From Kingdonia uniflora (Eukaryota > Streptophyta > Magnoliopsida > Ranunculales > Circaeasteraceae), in the NCBI GenBank assembly GCA_014058105.1, contig JACGCM010000560.1, forward strand, positions 2,046,001-2,110,000: 64,000 bases of DNA, written 5' to 3'. The notes beneath the pieces are model-generated. The model was not told where the DNA came from, ran no database searches, and saw only the letters and a list, made by a program, of their open reading frames with translations. Made by a program: the position numbers and the translations under genes. Below, one piece after another: positions 12,731-24,277 of this stretch (the stretch's first letter is position 1; each line of letters starts with the position of its first letter).

Positions 12731-14330
12731 AGCGACCTTATATTAATAGTGAGGCACAAAGTGCCTAACAAATTTTTTAGTAGTCCTCGCACGACAAGGT
12801 ACGCGTAGTAGTTTCGTAATAAAGGCACAAAGTACCAAACAACTATTTTAGTACTCCTCGTGGGACTAGGTACGCATAGTCGTTTTAGCGACCTTAGAGA
12901 GACAGTTAGGCGTAAAGTGCCTAACAACTTATTTTATAGTCCTTGTAGGACTAGGTACGCGTAGTCATTTTGTAATAAAGGCTTGAAGTGCCCAACAACT
13001 CGTTTAGTAGTTCTCGTGGGAGTAGGTACACGTAGTCGTTTTAGTGACCTTAGAGAGGCAGTTAGGCGCGAAGTGCCCAATAACTATTTTATTAGTCCTC
13101 GTAGGACTAGGTACGCGCAGTCATTATAGTGACCTTTGAGAGGCAGTTAGGCAAAAAGTGCCCAACAACTTTTATAGTAGTCCTCGTAGGACTAGGTAAG
13201 CGTAGTCATTTTGTAATAAAGGCGCGAAGTGCCCAACAACTCTTTTAGTAGTTCTCATGGGACTAGGTACGCGTAGTCTTTATAGCGACCTTAGAGAGAC
13301 AGTTAGGCGCGAAGTGCCCAACAACTTTTTTAGTAATCCTCGTAAAACTAGGTACACGTAGTCGCTATAGTAACCTTAGAGAGATAGTTAGGTGTGAAGT
13401 GCCTAACAACATTTTTAGTAGTCCTCGTAGGACTAGGTACGCATAGTTGCATTGTAATAAAGGTGTGAAGTGCCTAACAACTCTTTTAGTAGTTCTTGTG
13501 GGACTAGGTATGCGTAGTCATTTTAGCGACCTTAGAAAGGCAGTTAGGTGCGAAGTGCCCAACAACTTATTTAGTAGTCCTTGTAGGACTAGGTACGCAT
13601 AGCCGTTTTGTAATAAATGTGTGAAGTTCCTAATAACTCGTTTAGTAGTTTACGTGAGATAAGGTATGCATAGTCGTTTTAGCAACCTTAGAGAGGTAGT
13701 TAGGCACGAAGTGTCCAACAACATTTTTAGTAGTCCTCGTAGGACTTGGTACACGTAGTCGTTATAATAACCTTAGAGAGACAATTAGGCGTGAAGTGCC
13801 CAATAATATTTTTAGTAGTCATCGTAGGACTAGGTACGCGTAGTCATTTTTTAATAAATGCGCGAAGTGTCCAGCAACTCTTTTAGTAGTTCTAGTGGGA
13901 CTAGGTACGCGTAGTCTTTTTAGCAACCTTAGAGAGACAGTTAGGCGCGAAGTGGCTAACAACATTTTTAGTAGTCCTCGTAGGACTAGGTATGTATAGT
14001 CGTTATAATGACCTTTGAGAAATAGTTAGGCGCAAAGTGCCCAACAACTATTTTAGTAGTCATCGTAGGACCAGGTATGCGTAGTCATTATAACGACCTT
14101 AGAGAGACAGTTAGACGTGAAGTGCCCAACAACTTTTTTAGTAGTCCTCGTTGGACTAGGTACGCCTAGTCATTATAGTGACCTTAAAGAGACAATTAGG
14201 CGCGAAGTGCCCAACAACTTTTTTAGTAGTCCTCGTGGGACTACGTACGCGTAGTCATTTTTGCGACCTTAGAGGGATGGTTAGGTACGAAGTACCCAAA
14301 CAACCTTTTTAGTAGTCCTCGTCGAACCTG
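12731..14330. repeat. Tandem array A1, about 20 units of 71 and 84 bp
   Basis: A core such as TAGTCCTCGTAGGACTA followed by GGTACGCGTAGTC recurs about 19 times. Spacing is of two classes: about 71 bp (units containing TTTTGTAATAAAGGCG) and about 84 bp (units containing GCGACCTTAGAGAGACAG), interspersed, with only the long class at the right end. The core is a 7-bp perfect inverted repeat around CGT, so each unit can form a small hairpin. It lies between integrase and the antisense ORF of element A. Confidence 0.92.
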
Positions 14331-14333
14331 TTA

Positions 14334-14830
14334 TTGCAAGGGCATTCGACATCAAGAACGCCCCCAATATGGGGAGTAAGTTTTTACTTTAAAAAACAAC
14401 TCTCGTAGTTGCGAGGATGTCCTACTTCAAGAGCGCCCCCATTATGGGGAGTGCATTTTTACTTCAAAAAATGACTCTCGTAGTTGCGAGGACGTTCTAC
14501 TTCAAGAACTCCCCAAGTATTGGGAGTACATTTTTACTTCAAAAAATAACTCACGTAGTTGCGAGGACATCCTACTTTAAGAATGCCCCCAGTATGTGGA
14601 GTGCGTTTTTACTTCAAAAAATGACTCACGTAGATGCGAGGACGTCCTATTTCAAGAACACCCCCAGTATGAGGAGTGTATTTTAACTTAAAAAAATGAC
14701 TCTCGTAGTTGCGAAGACGTCCTACTTCAAGAATGCTCCCAGTATGGGGAGTGCATTTTTACTTCATAAAACAACTCTCGTAGTTGCGAGGATGTCTTCA
14801 TTCAAGAATGCCCCCAGTATGGAGTCCTCT
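14334..14830. repeat. Tandem array A2, about 6.5 units of 75 bp
   Basis: The unit contains GTAGTTGCGAGGACGTCC, TACTTCAAGAACGCCCCC, AGTATGGGGAGTGC and TTTTTACTTCAAAAAATGAC and recurs near 14412, 14487, 14562, 14636, 14711 and 14785. It is unrelated by eye to array A1, which it adjoins. Confidence 0.9.
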
Positions 14831-15111
14831 TTGTAAGGTGTGAGGTTGGAATAAAAAACATATATTACAGTAAGTTCTATACATGTTGGAGCATGCTACT
14901 GAATCCATCTGGGAAGGTTCATTACATTTTAGGGGGACTTGAGTTCTTTATCATCACTATTCATTAGGTAGTAGGCGTTTCCATCGACCACGCGGGAGAT
15001 GAGGTATGGGCCTTCCCAATTAGGTTGGAGTTTGCCTTTGTTATGATTGTGAGTTGTAGGGAAGACCTTCTTCATGATGTAGTCCTCCTCGCGGAACTTC
15101 CGAGGGCGTAC

Positions 15112-15645
15112 CTATTTGTTATAATTTCTCTTTAGTTTCTCTTGATATCTGAGCATGCGGGAGGAAGCTTTTTCTATAGTTTTGTTTATCAGGTCGAGGT
15201 TCTTTACGAGGAGTCGGTCATTAATCTCACTGCTTATATTCATGGATCTCGTAGTATTGGTGATGACCTTGATAGGGAGTACTACTTCAGAGCCATAGTT
15301 GAGCATAAACGGGATAAAGCCTATACTCTTACTCGGCATTGTACGTTAAGACCACAACACGTGGGGCAGCTTGTCGACCCATCGACCTTTGGTTACATCC
15401 AATCGTTTACTGATACCATCGATTATTATTTTGTTTGTGGCCTTGGCTTGCCTGTTCCCCTGGGAGTATCTGGGGCTGGAGGGCAGGATTTTGATGCTGT
15501 AAGGTCGAGCGAACTCGGCGACCTTACTACCCATGAATTGTGTACCGTTGTCGGTCATCAGGACCGTGGGGACGCCAAACTGTGTGATGATGTGTTTTCA
15601 TATGAAGGTGATTAACTCTTCCTCCCTATTATGAGCGAGGGGTAT
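15112..15645 (-). pseudogene. Element A integrase (C-terminal core fragment)
   Basis: The minus strand gives HIITQFGVPTVLMTDNGTQF with the second catalytic Asp, then PRYSQGNRQAKATNK where the catalytic Glu of the D,D-E triad would be; it reads Lys. Then come WVDKLPHVLWS, FIPFMLNYGSEVVLP and a tail ending RYQEKLKRNYNK. Integrase joins the element cDNA to host DNA. The HHCC zinc-binding domain and the first Asp are not recognisable and there is a stop after LPHVLWS, so it is inactive. Confidence 0.88.
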
Positions 15646-15849
15646 CGTTTCGATCCATTTGGTAAAGTAATTTTTTGAAGCCAGTAATCATTGGCGTCTT
15701 CCGCTTGCTATTCTTGCTAAGTACACGAGGGCGCCAGATTTCCTATTCTCATCGCGGTGAATGCGCTCGAGGTAGGCCTTTTTGAACTTTCTGAGCCGTT
15801 GTTTCAGGATTTCAATATAGTAGGACATTCTACCGTTGGCCTAGAACGT

Positions 15850-17655
15850 CCCGCTATGTTGGTTAATAACTAGCTGCTAGTCGGTAAAGATAAAAATTTC
15901 TTCCACCCCCAGGGCGAACACTGAATCTACCCCACACAACAACGCCTCATACTTTGCTTTATTGTTACTGAAGGGGAAGCTGATTCGTATGACCTTCTCA
16001 ATTTTGTCATTTGTAGGAGTGACCAACACTTTCCCCAATCCTGAACGCCTGCGTTAACGAAGCCATCCGTGTATAGTCACACCCCTTAGTATAGGCAGGC
16101 TCAACGTCATCCGGATGAGTGTTGTGGTTGTTGTCCTCCTCATTTTTCCAATTGTCATCATCAATGGGGAGGTCGGCGACGGCCTGTCCCTTGACAGCGA
16201 TCCTCGGTTCAAAGTGTATGTCAAATTCCCCTAGAGTGATTGCCCATTTTACGATGTGGCGAGTCTTGTCTTTTTTGTAAATATTTCTCGTAATGGTTGG
16301 GTGGTGATGACCTTGATTCTATGGGCTTGGAAGTACGGTTGTAACTTCTGCGAGGCGTACACCAAGGCGAGGGCTTGCTTTTCTACCGTGGAGTACCGTA
16401 GCTCTGCTCCCAGGAGGGTTTTATTGATGAAGTATACAAGTTTCTTGGTTCTATTGTCTGTACGGACGGGGACTAGCACTGATAGATTCGTTTGTATTCC
16501 ACTGATACAAGCCCAGTAGCTCGTGCTCTTTTGGTACACTGAGGATTGGGGGCATGGCCAAGTATCGCAACATATCCTGAAAAGCTGCCTCGCACTCCCC
16601 GTTCCATTGCCACTTTTTGTTCTGACGGATACATTGGAACAGTGGACGACATTTGTAGGAGGCTTTATAAATAAAGCGGTCGAGTACTGCAATTCTTCCC
16701 ACGAGGGCTTGAACTATCTTCAGTGGTCGTGGTGAAGGCATATAGGTGAGGGCGCAGATCTGATCAGGGTCAGCCTCTATTCCTCATTGAGTGACCAGGT
16801 GCTCGAGGAACTTCCCCAAGGAGACGCCGAAGCAGCACGTTTCAGGGTTTAGTCACATTTTATAGTATTGCAGCTTTGTGAAGATGGTCTTAAGGTCGGT
16901 TAGATGGTCGGTGTGTAGCCTACTTTTTACAAGCATGCCGTCATTGTTGACTTCAACTGTCTTCGCCAATTGCTCTTCAAACATGGCAGTAACTAGTGCT
17001 GGTAGGTAGATCCCGCGTTCTTCCAGCCGAAGGGCATGACGGTATAACAATACAGGCTTTGTTCAATGGTAAAGGAGGTGTACTCTTGGTCCTCGGCTGT
17101 CAATGGTATTTGGTTGTACCTGGAGTAACCGTCCATGAAGGATAATTGTTCTTGTCTGACCGTGGAATCTACTAGTTTAGTGATGAGGGGCATAGGGAAG
17201 CTATCCTTCAGAAAGTGCCTATTGAGGTTGGTAAAATCGATATAAACCCATGTTTTACCATTCTTCTTAGGGACGGCCACTACATTCGCTACCCATCGTG
17301 GGCAGTCCACCGGTCTGATGAATCCTACCTGGAGTAATTTTTGGATTTCGTCGATTATGGCTCCCCGTAACCTCAGAATTGTTCGTTGTGGCTTATGTTT
17401 AACGGTGGTAGCTTTGTCGTTTACGTGTAAGTGATAACATGCCACGTCGGGATCTATGCCTGGCATTTTGTCGAACGACCAGGCGAAGATGTCCTTGTAC
17501 TGCTGAAGGAGGGTGATAATGTCCGAGCACTCGTCACCTGCCAACAAGGAACCAATATAGGTAGTTCTCGTGGGGCTGTCGAGGTTAATATTATTGACCG
17601 GCTCCATGAGAGCGGTGTCCAATCTCTGCTGAACGTGCTTATAACTGTATCATTA
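15850..17655 (-). pseudogene. Element A reverse transcriptase and RNase H
   Basis: The minus strand at 16993-17622 encodes the RT fingers and palm (FAWSFDKMPGIDPDVACYHL, VPKKNGKTWVYIDFTNLN, SFPMPLITKLVD, YTVMPFGWKNAGSTYQ). The catalytic YxDD box follows near 16930 but reads VEVNNDGMLVKS, so the Tyr and first Asp are lost. The connection region (MPSPRPLKIVQALVGRIAVL) and a tethered RNase H (TKKLVYFINKTLLGAELRYS, LQPYFQAHRIKVITTQPL) lie at 16249-16741. Beyond them, to about 15850, the frame is shredded. The enzyme would copy element RNA into DNA; this copy cannot. Confidence 0.9.
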
Positions 17656-17799
17656 TGATAAGAGGGTTGTTCATCAGCTTTGATGTGCATGTTAGGGCGG
17701 CGAGGAACTGGGGACGAGTCCACCACCATGGGCTCGTTCCCTGTTCGTTACTATTCCTTAACGATGATACTTTTCCCCTTTCTCTTCGAGTTCTCACAG

Positions 17800-18300
17800 G
17801 CTACCAAATTTTTTAAAGAGTTGGCTTAGCAAATACGAACCACTACTTGGCAACCTCGTATTTGGTACATGCCACATTTTGTGGGGAAGCATATTACCTG
17901 ATAATAGGAAGATGATACTGCTTTCATAGCGTGAATCCAATCGCGTCCCGGGATGCTATTGTAATAGACTGAGGGGCTGTTGATGACGACAAACGTGGTA
18001 GATACCACAACTAGTTCGGGTTGTACTTGTATGAAGAGTTCTCCCATGGATCGTTCAGTGGACCCGTTAAAACCTAAAATCTCTATTTTGGATGGTGTCA
18101 GGCAATCTTGCATGCTCATGTTCTAGAGGGCATCATAATACAGGATGTTGGCGCCACTGTTAGAGTCTACCTGCATACGCTTAACGAGAACACCCCCGAT
18201 CACAATCCAAATGACTAAGGCATCGTCATACGGAGGAAGATCGAGCCCAAGTCATTGTCCATGAAGTAGATGGCCTATCCGTGTTGAGGTTCTGGGCCTG
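17800..18300 (-). pseudogene. Element A aspartic protease region
   Basis: Minus-strand reading with a frameshift near 18120-18230 gives VKRMQVDSNSGANILYYDAL, where the retropepsin D-(T/S)-G-A motif is disrupted. After a stop it continues as LTPSKIEILGFNGSTERSMG and IPGRDWIHAMKAVSS (17826-18119), as in the gypsy protease-to-RT region. The protease would process the Gag-Pol polyprotein. Confidence 0.75.
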
Positions 18301-20332
18301 CCTCAATGCCGTGGGCCGTCTGTTGGTTATCATTAAGGCGATAGCACTGTTTCGTTGAGTTGGAAACTGCCTTATGTGATGGTGCTCTATTGAGATCGCA
18401 CAGGATCATTTAACATACTGCCACATGTCCTTGTTCCTGAACAATCACTGCTGGCCGTTCGAGGATTTTGTGAGAAAGTTTATCTGCAGATAGGATTGGC
18501 CGCTTGAGGTATTGGGTATAGTGCCCTTAGCGGAACCATGTCTTCGTCATGTTGATCAGATCATAGCACTCCTCGGTCGCATGGTCATAGATGTCGTGGT
18601 GTATACAGTATGGTTGTCCGGGACGGTCGGGCATTGGACGCAGATTCTTGTAGTCGGGGTCATTCTTGATGACGAGGAGGAGGTCCGCCCTGGTGAGAAT
18701 AAGTTCGCTAGGTGAATACCGTTCCCAGTGTAGGGCTCTTGGTCTTCCATCCTGTGGGAGCACAAGCTTATCTCGAGGGTCTCGCCCATTGCGCCTTTTG
18801 TTCCTGCCATTATCAGGGTTGCGCTAGGGGTCACATGTATCCCTCAAGTATTTAGAAGCTTTTGGATGTGCAATAAGTGAGGGGGTGGAAGTGGTACTCA
18901 GGATGGCGGCTGTCTATGAGGCGGATGCGCGGTTGCCCACTTTAACATTCTGGTACTTGCATAATTTCTCGTAGAGGTTCTCAAGTATTTCTGGTTGCTT
19001 CATGTATAAGGCCTCGTAGAGTTTAAAACTGGGAAGGCAGGCACCCATGAAAGTGAAACAAGCGGTAAGAGCTTCGACCCGCTCGATGAGGGTGACTTCA
19101 CTTTTAAACCTGGATAGGAAGGAGTCGATGGATTCTCTGATCTGTTACTTCAATGAAAACAGCTCCACTATCTGCTTCTTGGATTGCTAGTTATGGAGAT
19201 GCTTTTTGATGAATGCCAGAGTGAGTTATTCGAATGTGGAGATAAAGTTGGGTTTGAGGCTTTGGAACTAGGTGAGGGCCCCGTCGGACAGGGTTGAGGG
19301 GAACAAACGACAAATATGCTCTTCAGTTTGATGTTGTAGGTTGATATTGTACTAAAATTTTGAGAGGTGCTAGCCTTGGTCTTGGCTCCCAGTAAAGGCC
19401 TCTATCTTGGGTCTAGAGTAGCTCTGGCCTGGGACGTAACCCTGGATGGGCGTGGTGAAAGGTGTGTTATGTATCCGGTGAAGGGTCTCCTTGGTTAACC
19501 GTTTGGTGGGGTCGTCACCTTGCATATTTTTTATTAATGCCTCCACAGATGCGGCTGTTATGGTATTGGGTTGTTCATGTTCGTGTCCCGTTTTGGGGTG
19601 ACCCCTCCTCTGGTGTATAACTCGTCATAGTAACTCTTGTGGTGTTGCTCGTATGGTTGTTCGTATGGAGGCGTGTCGGGGTACCGTTCGTGAAATTAGT
19701 CATTGTAGGCTAAATTTCTTTCATGGTAGGGTCTGTAGCCATGTCCAGGTGGGTAAGAGGGGCCATCGGGGCTGTACGGCTAGTGCCACTGTGGGGGGTT
19801 TGCATAGTTTTCACCGTGTCAAACCCTGAAGTTTGCGAAAGACGCTGGGGGACGCATACCTCGGTACTGTGGGGTGTAACGACCCTGTAGTGGCAGGTCA
19901 TTGAGGCTGAACTGGTAAATGGATCGTTGCTAGGATGGGCCTGGCACATGGTGTGTAGAGGGCAATGGTATTTGTGTGTGTGGGGGGGGGGGGGTGAAAG
20001 ACTGGGGTTCCAGACGGTCCTCAGGGCGGCGGGTATGGGTGATGAACTGATGTGGGCTGGTGTTCGTCGACCGGCCCATAGATTGGGGGCAAGGTGCTGT
20101 TATTGGGTGCTACTTCGTAAGGCATAGACTTGTTGACAAAAGCAGATGCCGTCGGGCCGCCAGGCAGCGGTTGAGATCCAGCAATGAGAGTAATGCGTAG
20201 TTCATCGTTGGCCAGCTAGAGCTGGTGGATTTGGTCCTCCTTATTGGACATCTTCTCTTATAACTGTGGCAACACAGCTCGCATCTCTGCCATAGCTTGC
20301 TATTGCTATTGGTTTCGTGTAAAAACTACCAT
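18300..20332 (-). pseudogene. Element A gag
   Basis: It begins at the minus-strand ATG at 20332 (MVVFTRNQ), soon after the PBS. The N-terminal part is coil-like, followed by a Pro/Tyr/His-rich stretch (19700-20100) and the capsid region, which is heavily frameshifted. Near 18590-18625 the motif YCIHHDIYDHATEECYDL matches the C-x2-H...H-x4-C knuckle-like motif of plant Tat gag. Gag forms the particle shell and binds element RNA. Many stops are present. Confidence 0.78.
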
Positions 20333-20365
20333 CTTCGCTCGATTTGGATAGAGGTTGAAGGTGTG

Positions 20366-20383
20366 AACGTAGATGACACCAAT
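20366..20383 (-). other. Primer-binding site of element A (degenerate)
   Basis: Directly inside the 5' LTR the minus strand reads ATTGGTGTCATCTACGTT, alignable with the TTTGGCGCCGTCTGTGGG site of element B. It marks where a tRNA would prime minus-strand synthesis. Confidence 0.6.
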
Positions 20384-20882
20384 TGTAGTCCCGTGATTCC
20401 TTTCAGGGGCGCGATAAGAAGTGAATAATCATTTTAGGCTTGATACGTTCCGCTGGAGGAGGGCACTACTCGACTCTCTCCGGGTTTCTCCCCTTAAACT
20501 CTATCTCTTTAAAGGAAGAGAAAGTGATCAGCTAGGAACCGGAAGAAGAAGACCCCCTTAGGTTACCTTCCCTCCTCTATTTATAGGGAGGGCTTAACCT
20601 AAAAGTTTTTTTGTTCACGTGCCTTGCGTAATTCCTATGGTATCCCTTCAGGGTCGTAGGCCTTATACCTCTTGCGGACAGGGGCTGACGCTCGTTGCTA
20701 TTGGTTGTGTTCGCCGTACCTCTGGGGTCGTTAGGCGAGTTCCTGCCCGAGACTTGCTCGTCACTAGCAAGGAGCTCAAATGATGAACTGAACGGTAAAC
20801 GCTAGTTGGAGTGCTTCTACTTTTAGTGGAGAAGTCATCAAGTGACCTTTCACCTAGTGGCTAGCGGAAGCGTGCTCCTACA
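20384..20882 (-). repeat. LTR of element A (5' LTR in element orientation)
   Basis: 499 bp, TG...CA ends, paired with 7938-8449. It contains the element promoter (TATA box near 20578) and ends CTCCTACA, followed by the target duplication CCTGC and by Helitron coding sequence. Confidence 0.93.
20577..20588 (-). promoter_or_regulatory. TATA box of element A 5' LTR
   Basis: On the minus strand GCCCTCCCTATAAATAGAGG contains a near-consensus plant TATA box inside the LTR, conserved at 8145-8154 in the other LTR. It is placed to drive gag-pol transcription. Confidence 0.7.
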
Positions 20883-21562
20883 CCTGCCTACATTATCTTT
20901 ATCGCTACCAACAACAATACCAGCAAAATCATCGGCAGTGGGTAAAATATATTGTTGGGCACCTTTAGGTCGTTCTTTAAGAACAAGTTGTCAATTTTTT
21001 AGATATGGTAACTTAGTGATTTCTGCAAATCTTTGTACAAATCTATTATGGTCTCCTAGAATTTTCTTTATTTTAATAATTATTGCTTCTTTCAAAAGGT
21101 CATTATCCTCGAGTCTATCAAGAAATTGATGTAAAGGGTCGTAGAAATATAGTTGCAAAAAATGTGCTCAGCCTACGCCAATGCCGGGAGGTATAAAACT
21201 TCTAATTCGGTGATAAATTAAATCGTGCGCCTTGAATGTATAGATGCCACTTGTGGCATTGGCTAGAGAGTCATTTAATGTTACTCTGATGGATGTACAC
21301 TAGAAATAATGGTTATAGGCATGAAAATTTATTCTAAAATTGACTTCTATTATAGTTGGGTCATTGAAAAGATCTATAAGTTTGCTAAGTCTACGTGTCC
21401 ACTCATATAGCAAAAGCCTTTAAACTCCTTAGTAAATAGGCACGATTGACAATGGGTATACTGTCTTGGAGGTGGAAGTTTGTAAGTTTTAAATTTCCTT
21501 GATTCAACAAAATCTCTCGTAACTTTGTGACCATACATTTTATTCCCGTTAGGTTTCTGCAT
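20883..21562 (-). pseudogene. Helitron Rep/helicase, N-terminal part
   Basis: The minus strand from 21562 encodes HCQSCLFTKEFKGFCYMSGH (cysteine-rich element near the Helitron N-terminus), then INFHAYNHYF, SGIYTFKAHDLIYHRI, FIPPGIGVG, HFLQLYFYDPLHQFLDRLED and AQQYILPTADDFAGIVVG (near 20900-20960). These follow the order of plant Helitron proteins. The reading then runs into the end of gypsy element A, and the next expected residues occur at 7937 on the other side, so the two pieces are one interrupted gene. Stops are present (for example after HYF). Confidence 0.88.
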
Positions 21563-21594
21563 ATATTGGGTTCTTCTATTATAGTTGGGTTATC

Positions 21595-21890
21595 AGTTCG
21601 TTAAGGGATCATCGATAGCATCATCATTATTTCGATTATTAGTAATTGAATTATGATTTGTTATAATTGTGTGCCCACCAAAACCATCAGTAGGCATGCT
21701 AGTAATTGTGCAACTATTAATAGATATATCGTCACTAACAATATTAGGTATGCACATATTAGACATACATCTTGGATTGGCAGTACAAGTACAAATGGTT
21801 TGACGATGGGGGTAGTTTTGATAGGTTCGGAAATGACGTTCGAGATAGTACGCCCCCTTAAGCCAATGGTTTAAATCTATCATCAAAACT
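21595..21890 (-). repeat. Direct tandem duplication, copy 1 (Helitron upstream region)
   Basis: About 290 bp, repeated at 21957-22225 (offset about 363 bp). Shared blocks include ATTAGTAGGCATGCTAGTAA-like and AATAGATATATCGTCAC. Both copies translate on the minus strand to similar peptides (DDISINSCTITSMPTDGFGG and DDISIHNCTITSMPTNGFSG), so a coding segment was duplicated. Confidence 0.85.
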
Positions 21891-21956
21891 TTCGGATATT
21901 CCCGTTAGGTTTCCTCAAATAAATAATGGATTTTTCTGTTATAGTTAGGTTATCAG

Positions 21957-22225
21957 TAATTGTTAAGGGATTATAGAAAACATCATTATTTTGATTATTA
22001 TTAATTAAATTACGATCTGTAATAATTGGTGGCCCACTAAAACCATTAGTAGGCATGCTAGTAATTGTGCAATTATGAATAGATATATCGTCACAACAAA
22101 TATTAGGTATGTACATATTAGAGATGCCTATTGGATTGGTAGTCACAAGTACTGACAGTTCGACGATGGGTATAGTTTCGATAGGTTCGAATATAACATT
22201 CAAGACGGCAGACCCCCTTAGAGCC
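21957..22225 (-). repeat. Direct tandem duplication, copy 2
   Basis: Second copy of the 21595-21890 unit. It lies in an open minus-strand frame (21883-22341, about 150 codons) without a recognised domain that begins MDPLIEQNATKPST. It probably belongs to the variable N-terminus of the Helitron protein. Confidence 0.85.
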
Positions 22226-22350
22226 AAAGGTGTAAAATCCATCTTCAAAATGTTTGGATGTTTCCCTTTATTAAGTATATTTCTAGTCACAGCTTTGAGG
22301 GTAGATGGCTTTGTAGCATTTTGTTCAATCAAAGGATCCATGCATGTTTA

Positions 22351-24277
22351 ATTGTAAATTGTTTAGAAAATGTTTGCACAAGAATATCATGCACAGCATT
22401 ATGTTGGAAATGGTTAACTACTAATCACAAATTTACATGATAACATAAAAGTAGATCCTTTATTTTTATAGTGTTTGGTAGATGATACTTGGTTGCCTGT
22501 ACCTAGAGTACACTTTTGTGTATATGCAGTAACAAAGGTTAGTAATTTGGAATAAAATAACATATCGAATTGTCATGCGATAATACATAACATATATACA
22601 AATACATACCTTTTCAAGTTTCAAGGTTAGTAATTTGGAATAGAGTAACATATCGAATTGTGTATATGCATTTTTTTTTTTCAATACGTTGCTTCTCTTG
22701 TTCTTCAAAAGTTAGTAAAATATGAGTTCATTTTCAAGTAATACCTGTCACAGATGGATTTTACTGGTCAATGTTGGAGTTATTAAATATAACGCATTAG
22801 CGAAATATTAGGATTTCAAATGTGGATTGAATACCTAGAACTTTAGGTAATATGACGTGTGAAAATACCTTTTACAAATAGTTCAGATTGAACAAGATAT
22901 GTGTTATGAACATTAGTTGTCTTTTGAGTTGAGGCATGCACCAAACCCTGGGATCCAACTATAGAATCATGAACGACTTCATTAGATAATGGAAGTAAAC
23001 CATCATCAGGGGTAGACACCATATCCACCATATAATTCGTCACTGAATTATGCATTGAGATTTAAACATCATTTTGAAAACTATTTACTAATATATAGTG
23101 CTACCATGGTATTACAATAACATGTTCAGACAATACAAACTGCTTCACAATGTTGACATTTTCCATGCTTAATGGGACCCCTTAAACTACCACTTTGACT
23201 GATTCTTACAATAGGAGCATTAACAAGATTGTCTGAACTACGATTTATGACAGAACTGGAACCATTCAAGTTACAAATTTGATTAAGGGTTTGAAGTTGT
23301 TTTTATGATTTGCCATGCTTAAAAACTTTAACGTCAAAGATAAAAGCACATACGATTAAGGCAATATAGTTACATCATGATCAATAGCGTACCTTTCCAC
23401 GTTGTATGTATAATGTACTTTTTTTTTCTTGGAGGTGAACCATCCCCTGGGTTAGATACCATATCCATCGTATCAATCATCAATGGGTTATGCAGTGAAA
23501 TATCAATATCAAATGTGAAACTACGTAATAATCTTGTATTGCAATCATATGTTTTAGCAAATACTAACCTCTTCAAACTGCTGACATTTTCCATGAGTTA
23601 CATGATGTTGTTTATCTCTTAAGAGAATGTTCCCTTCTTTTTCGATTAGAGTTGAAGTTTGAATATGATTATCAGGACCCTTTAAACCAACATTTTGATT
23701 ATTTCTTATAGCGAGATCATCAATATTATTGTTTGAACTTCCGACTATGAGAGATCGAGTATCATTCAAGTTTAAGATTTCGTTGAGAGCTTGAAGTTGT
23801 TTTGGTCATTTGGCCTATTACAATATTTTATTGGCAATGATAGAATTACATAGGATCACATGATGTACAAGTACGCACCTTTCCACGGGGTATGAACGTG
23901 ACACATCTTTTTGCATTTTTTAGACCCATTTTTTCTTCTTATTCCTCAAAAGTTGATAGTTTATGTGTTCGCCTTTTCAAAGTATATGTATTCATGATTT
24001 ATTATTTATGAATGACTACAATACATATACTGAGATTAAAGAAATATACCTAATATAGATGTAGGATATGTAATTGAAACTATGCTTTACATACCAGCAG
24101 AAACTGGAGGTAATACAAACAGTGTGCTAGAACCAGGCTTTCTAGTTTCAATTGAAAGTGAATCCTATTTTAAGATCCAAAAATTAATAATAAAAATATG
24201 ATTTAAATTGATAATATTTGCAAAGTCTTTATAAAATTTACCTCTATGTTATTTCTTTCAATTGCATTTATGTGGAT
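22351..24277 (-). other. Helitron upstream region with duplicated exon-like segments
   Basis: Low-complexity AT-rich DNA with short minus-strand coding-like segments bounded by possible splice sites. Two segments are duplicated: MHNSVTNYMVDMVSTPDDGL (near 22975-23055) resembles LHNPLMIDTMDMVSNPGDGS (near 23440-23500), and the sequences at 23145-23330 and 23575-23810 both contain TTGACATTTTCCATG or CTGACATTTTCCATG and end with TTGAAGTTGTTTT. Near 22540 and 22624 a 40-bp sequence (GGTTAGTAATTTGGAATA) is also duplicated. I take this as the poorly conserved N-terminal exons of the Helitron gene or captured exons; no family is recognised. Confidence 0.45.

Larger units (their letters stand above)
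7938..20882 (-). mobile_element. Ty3/gypsy LTR retrotransposon A (Tat-like), 12.9 kb
   Basis: LTRs at 7938-8449 and 20384-20882 begin TGTAGTCCCGTG and end CTACA or ATACA. The flanking 5-mers are CCTGA (left) and CCTGC (right), a target duplication with one mismatch. The sequence outside both ends is the same Helitron gene, so the element inserted into it. Coding order on the minus strand is gag, protease, RT, RNase H, integrase, then two tandem-repeat arrays and an antisense (plus-strand) frame before the polypurine tract. Every gene is damaged, so the element is not autonomous. The antisense frame after integrase suggests the Tat lineage (Grande/Retand type). Confidence 0.93.

Noticed and set aside
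12731..14830. Regular repeats that could suggest a CRISPR array
   Set aside because: Units are directly adjacent and diverge along their whole length, with no constant repeat/variable spacer pattern, and lie inside a plant retroelement.
15142..17658. Several plus-strand open frames of 70-157 codons
   Set aside because: They are the complementary strand of the integrase and RT regions of element A, with no coherent protein content.
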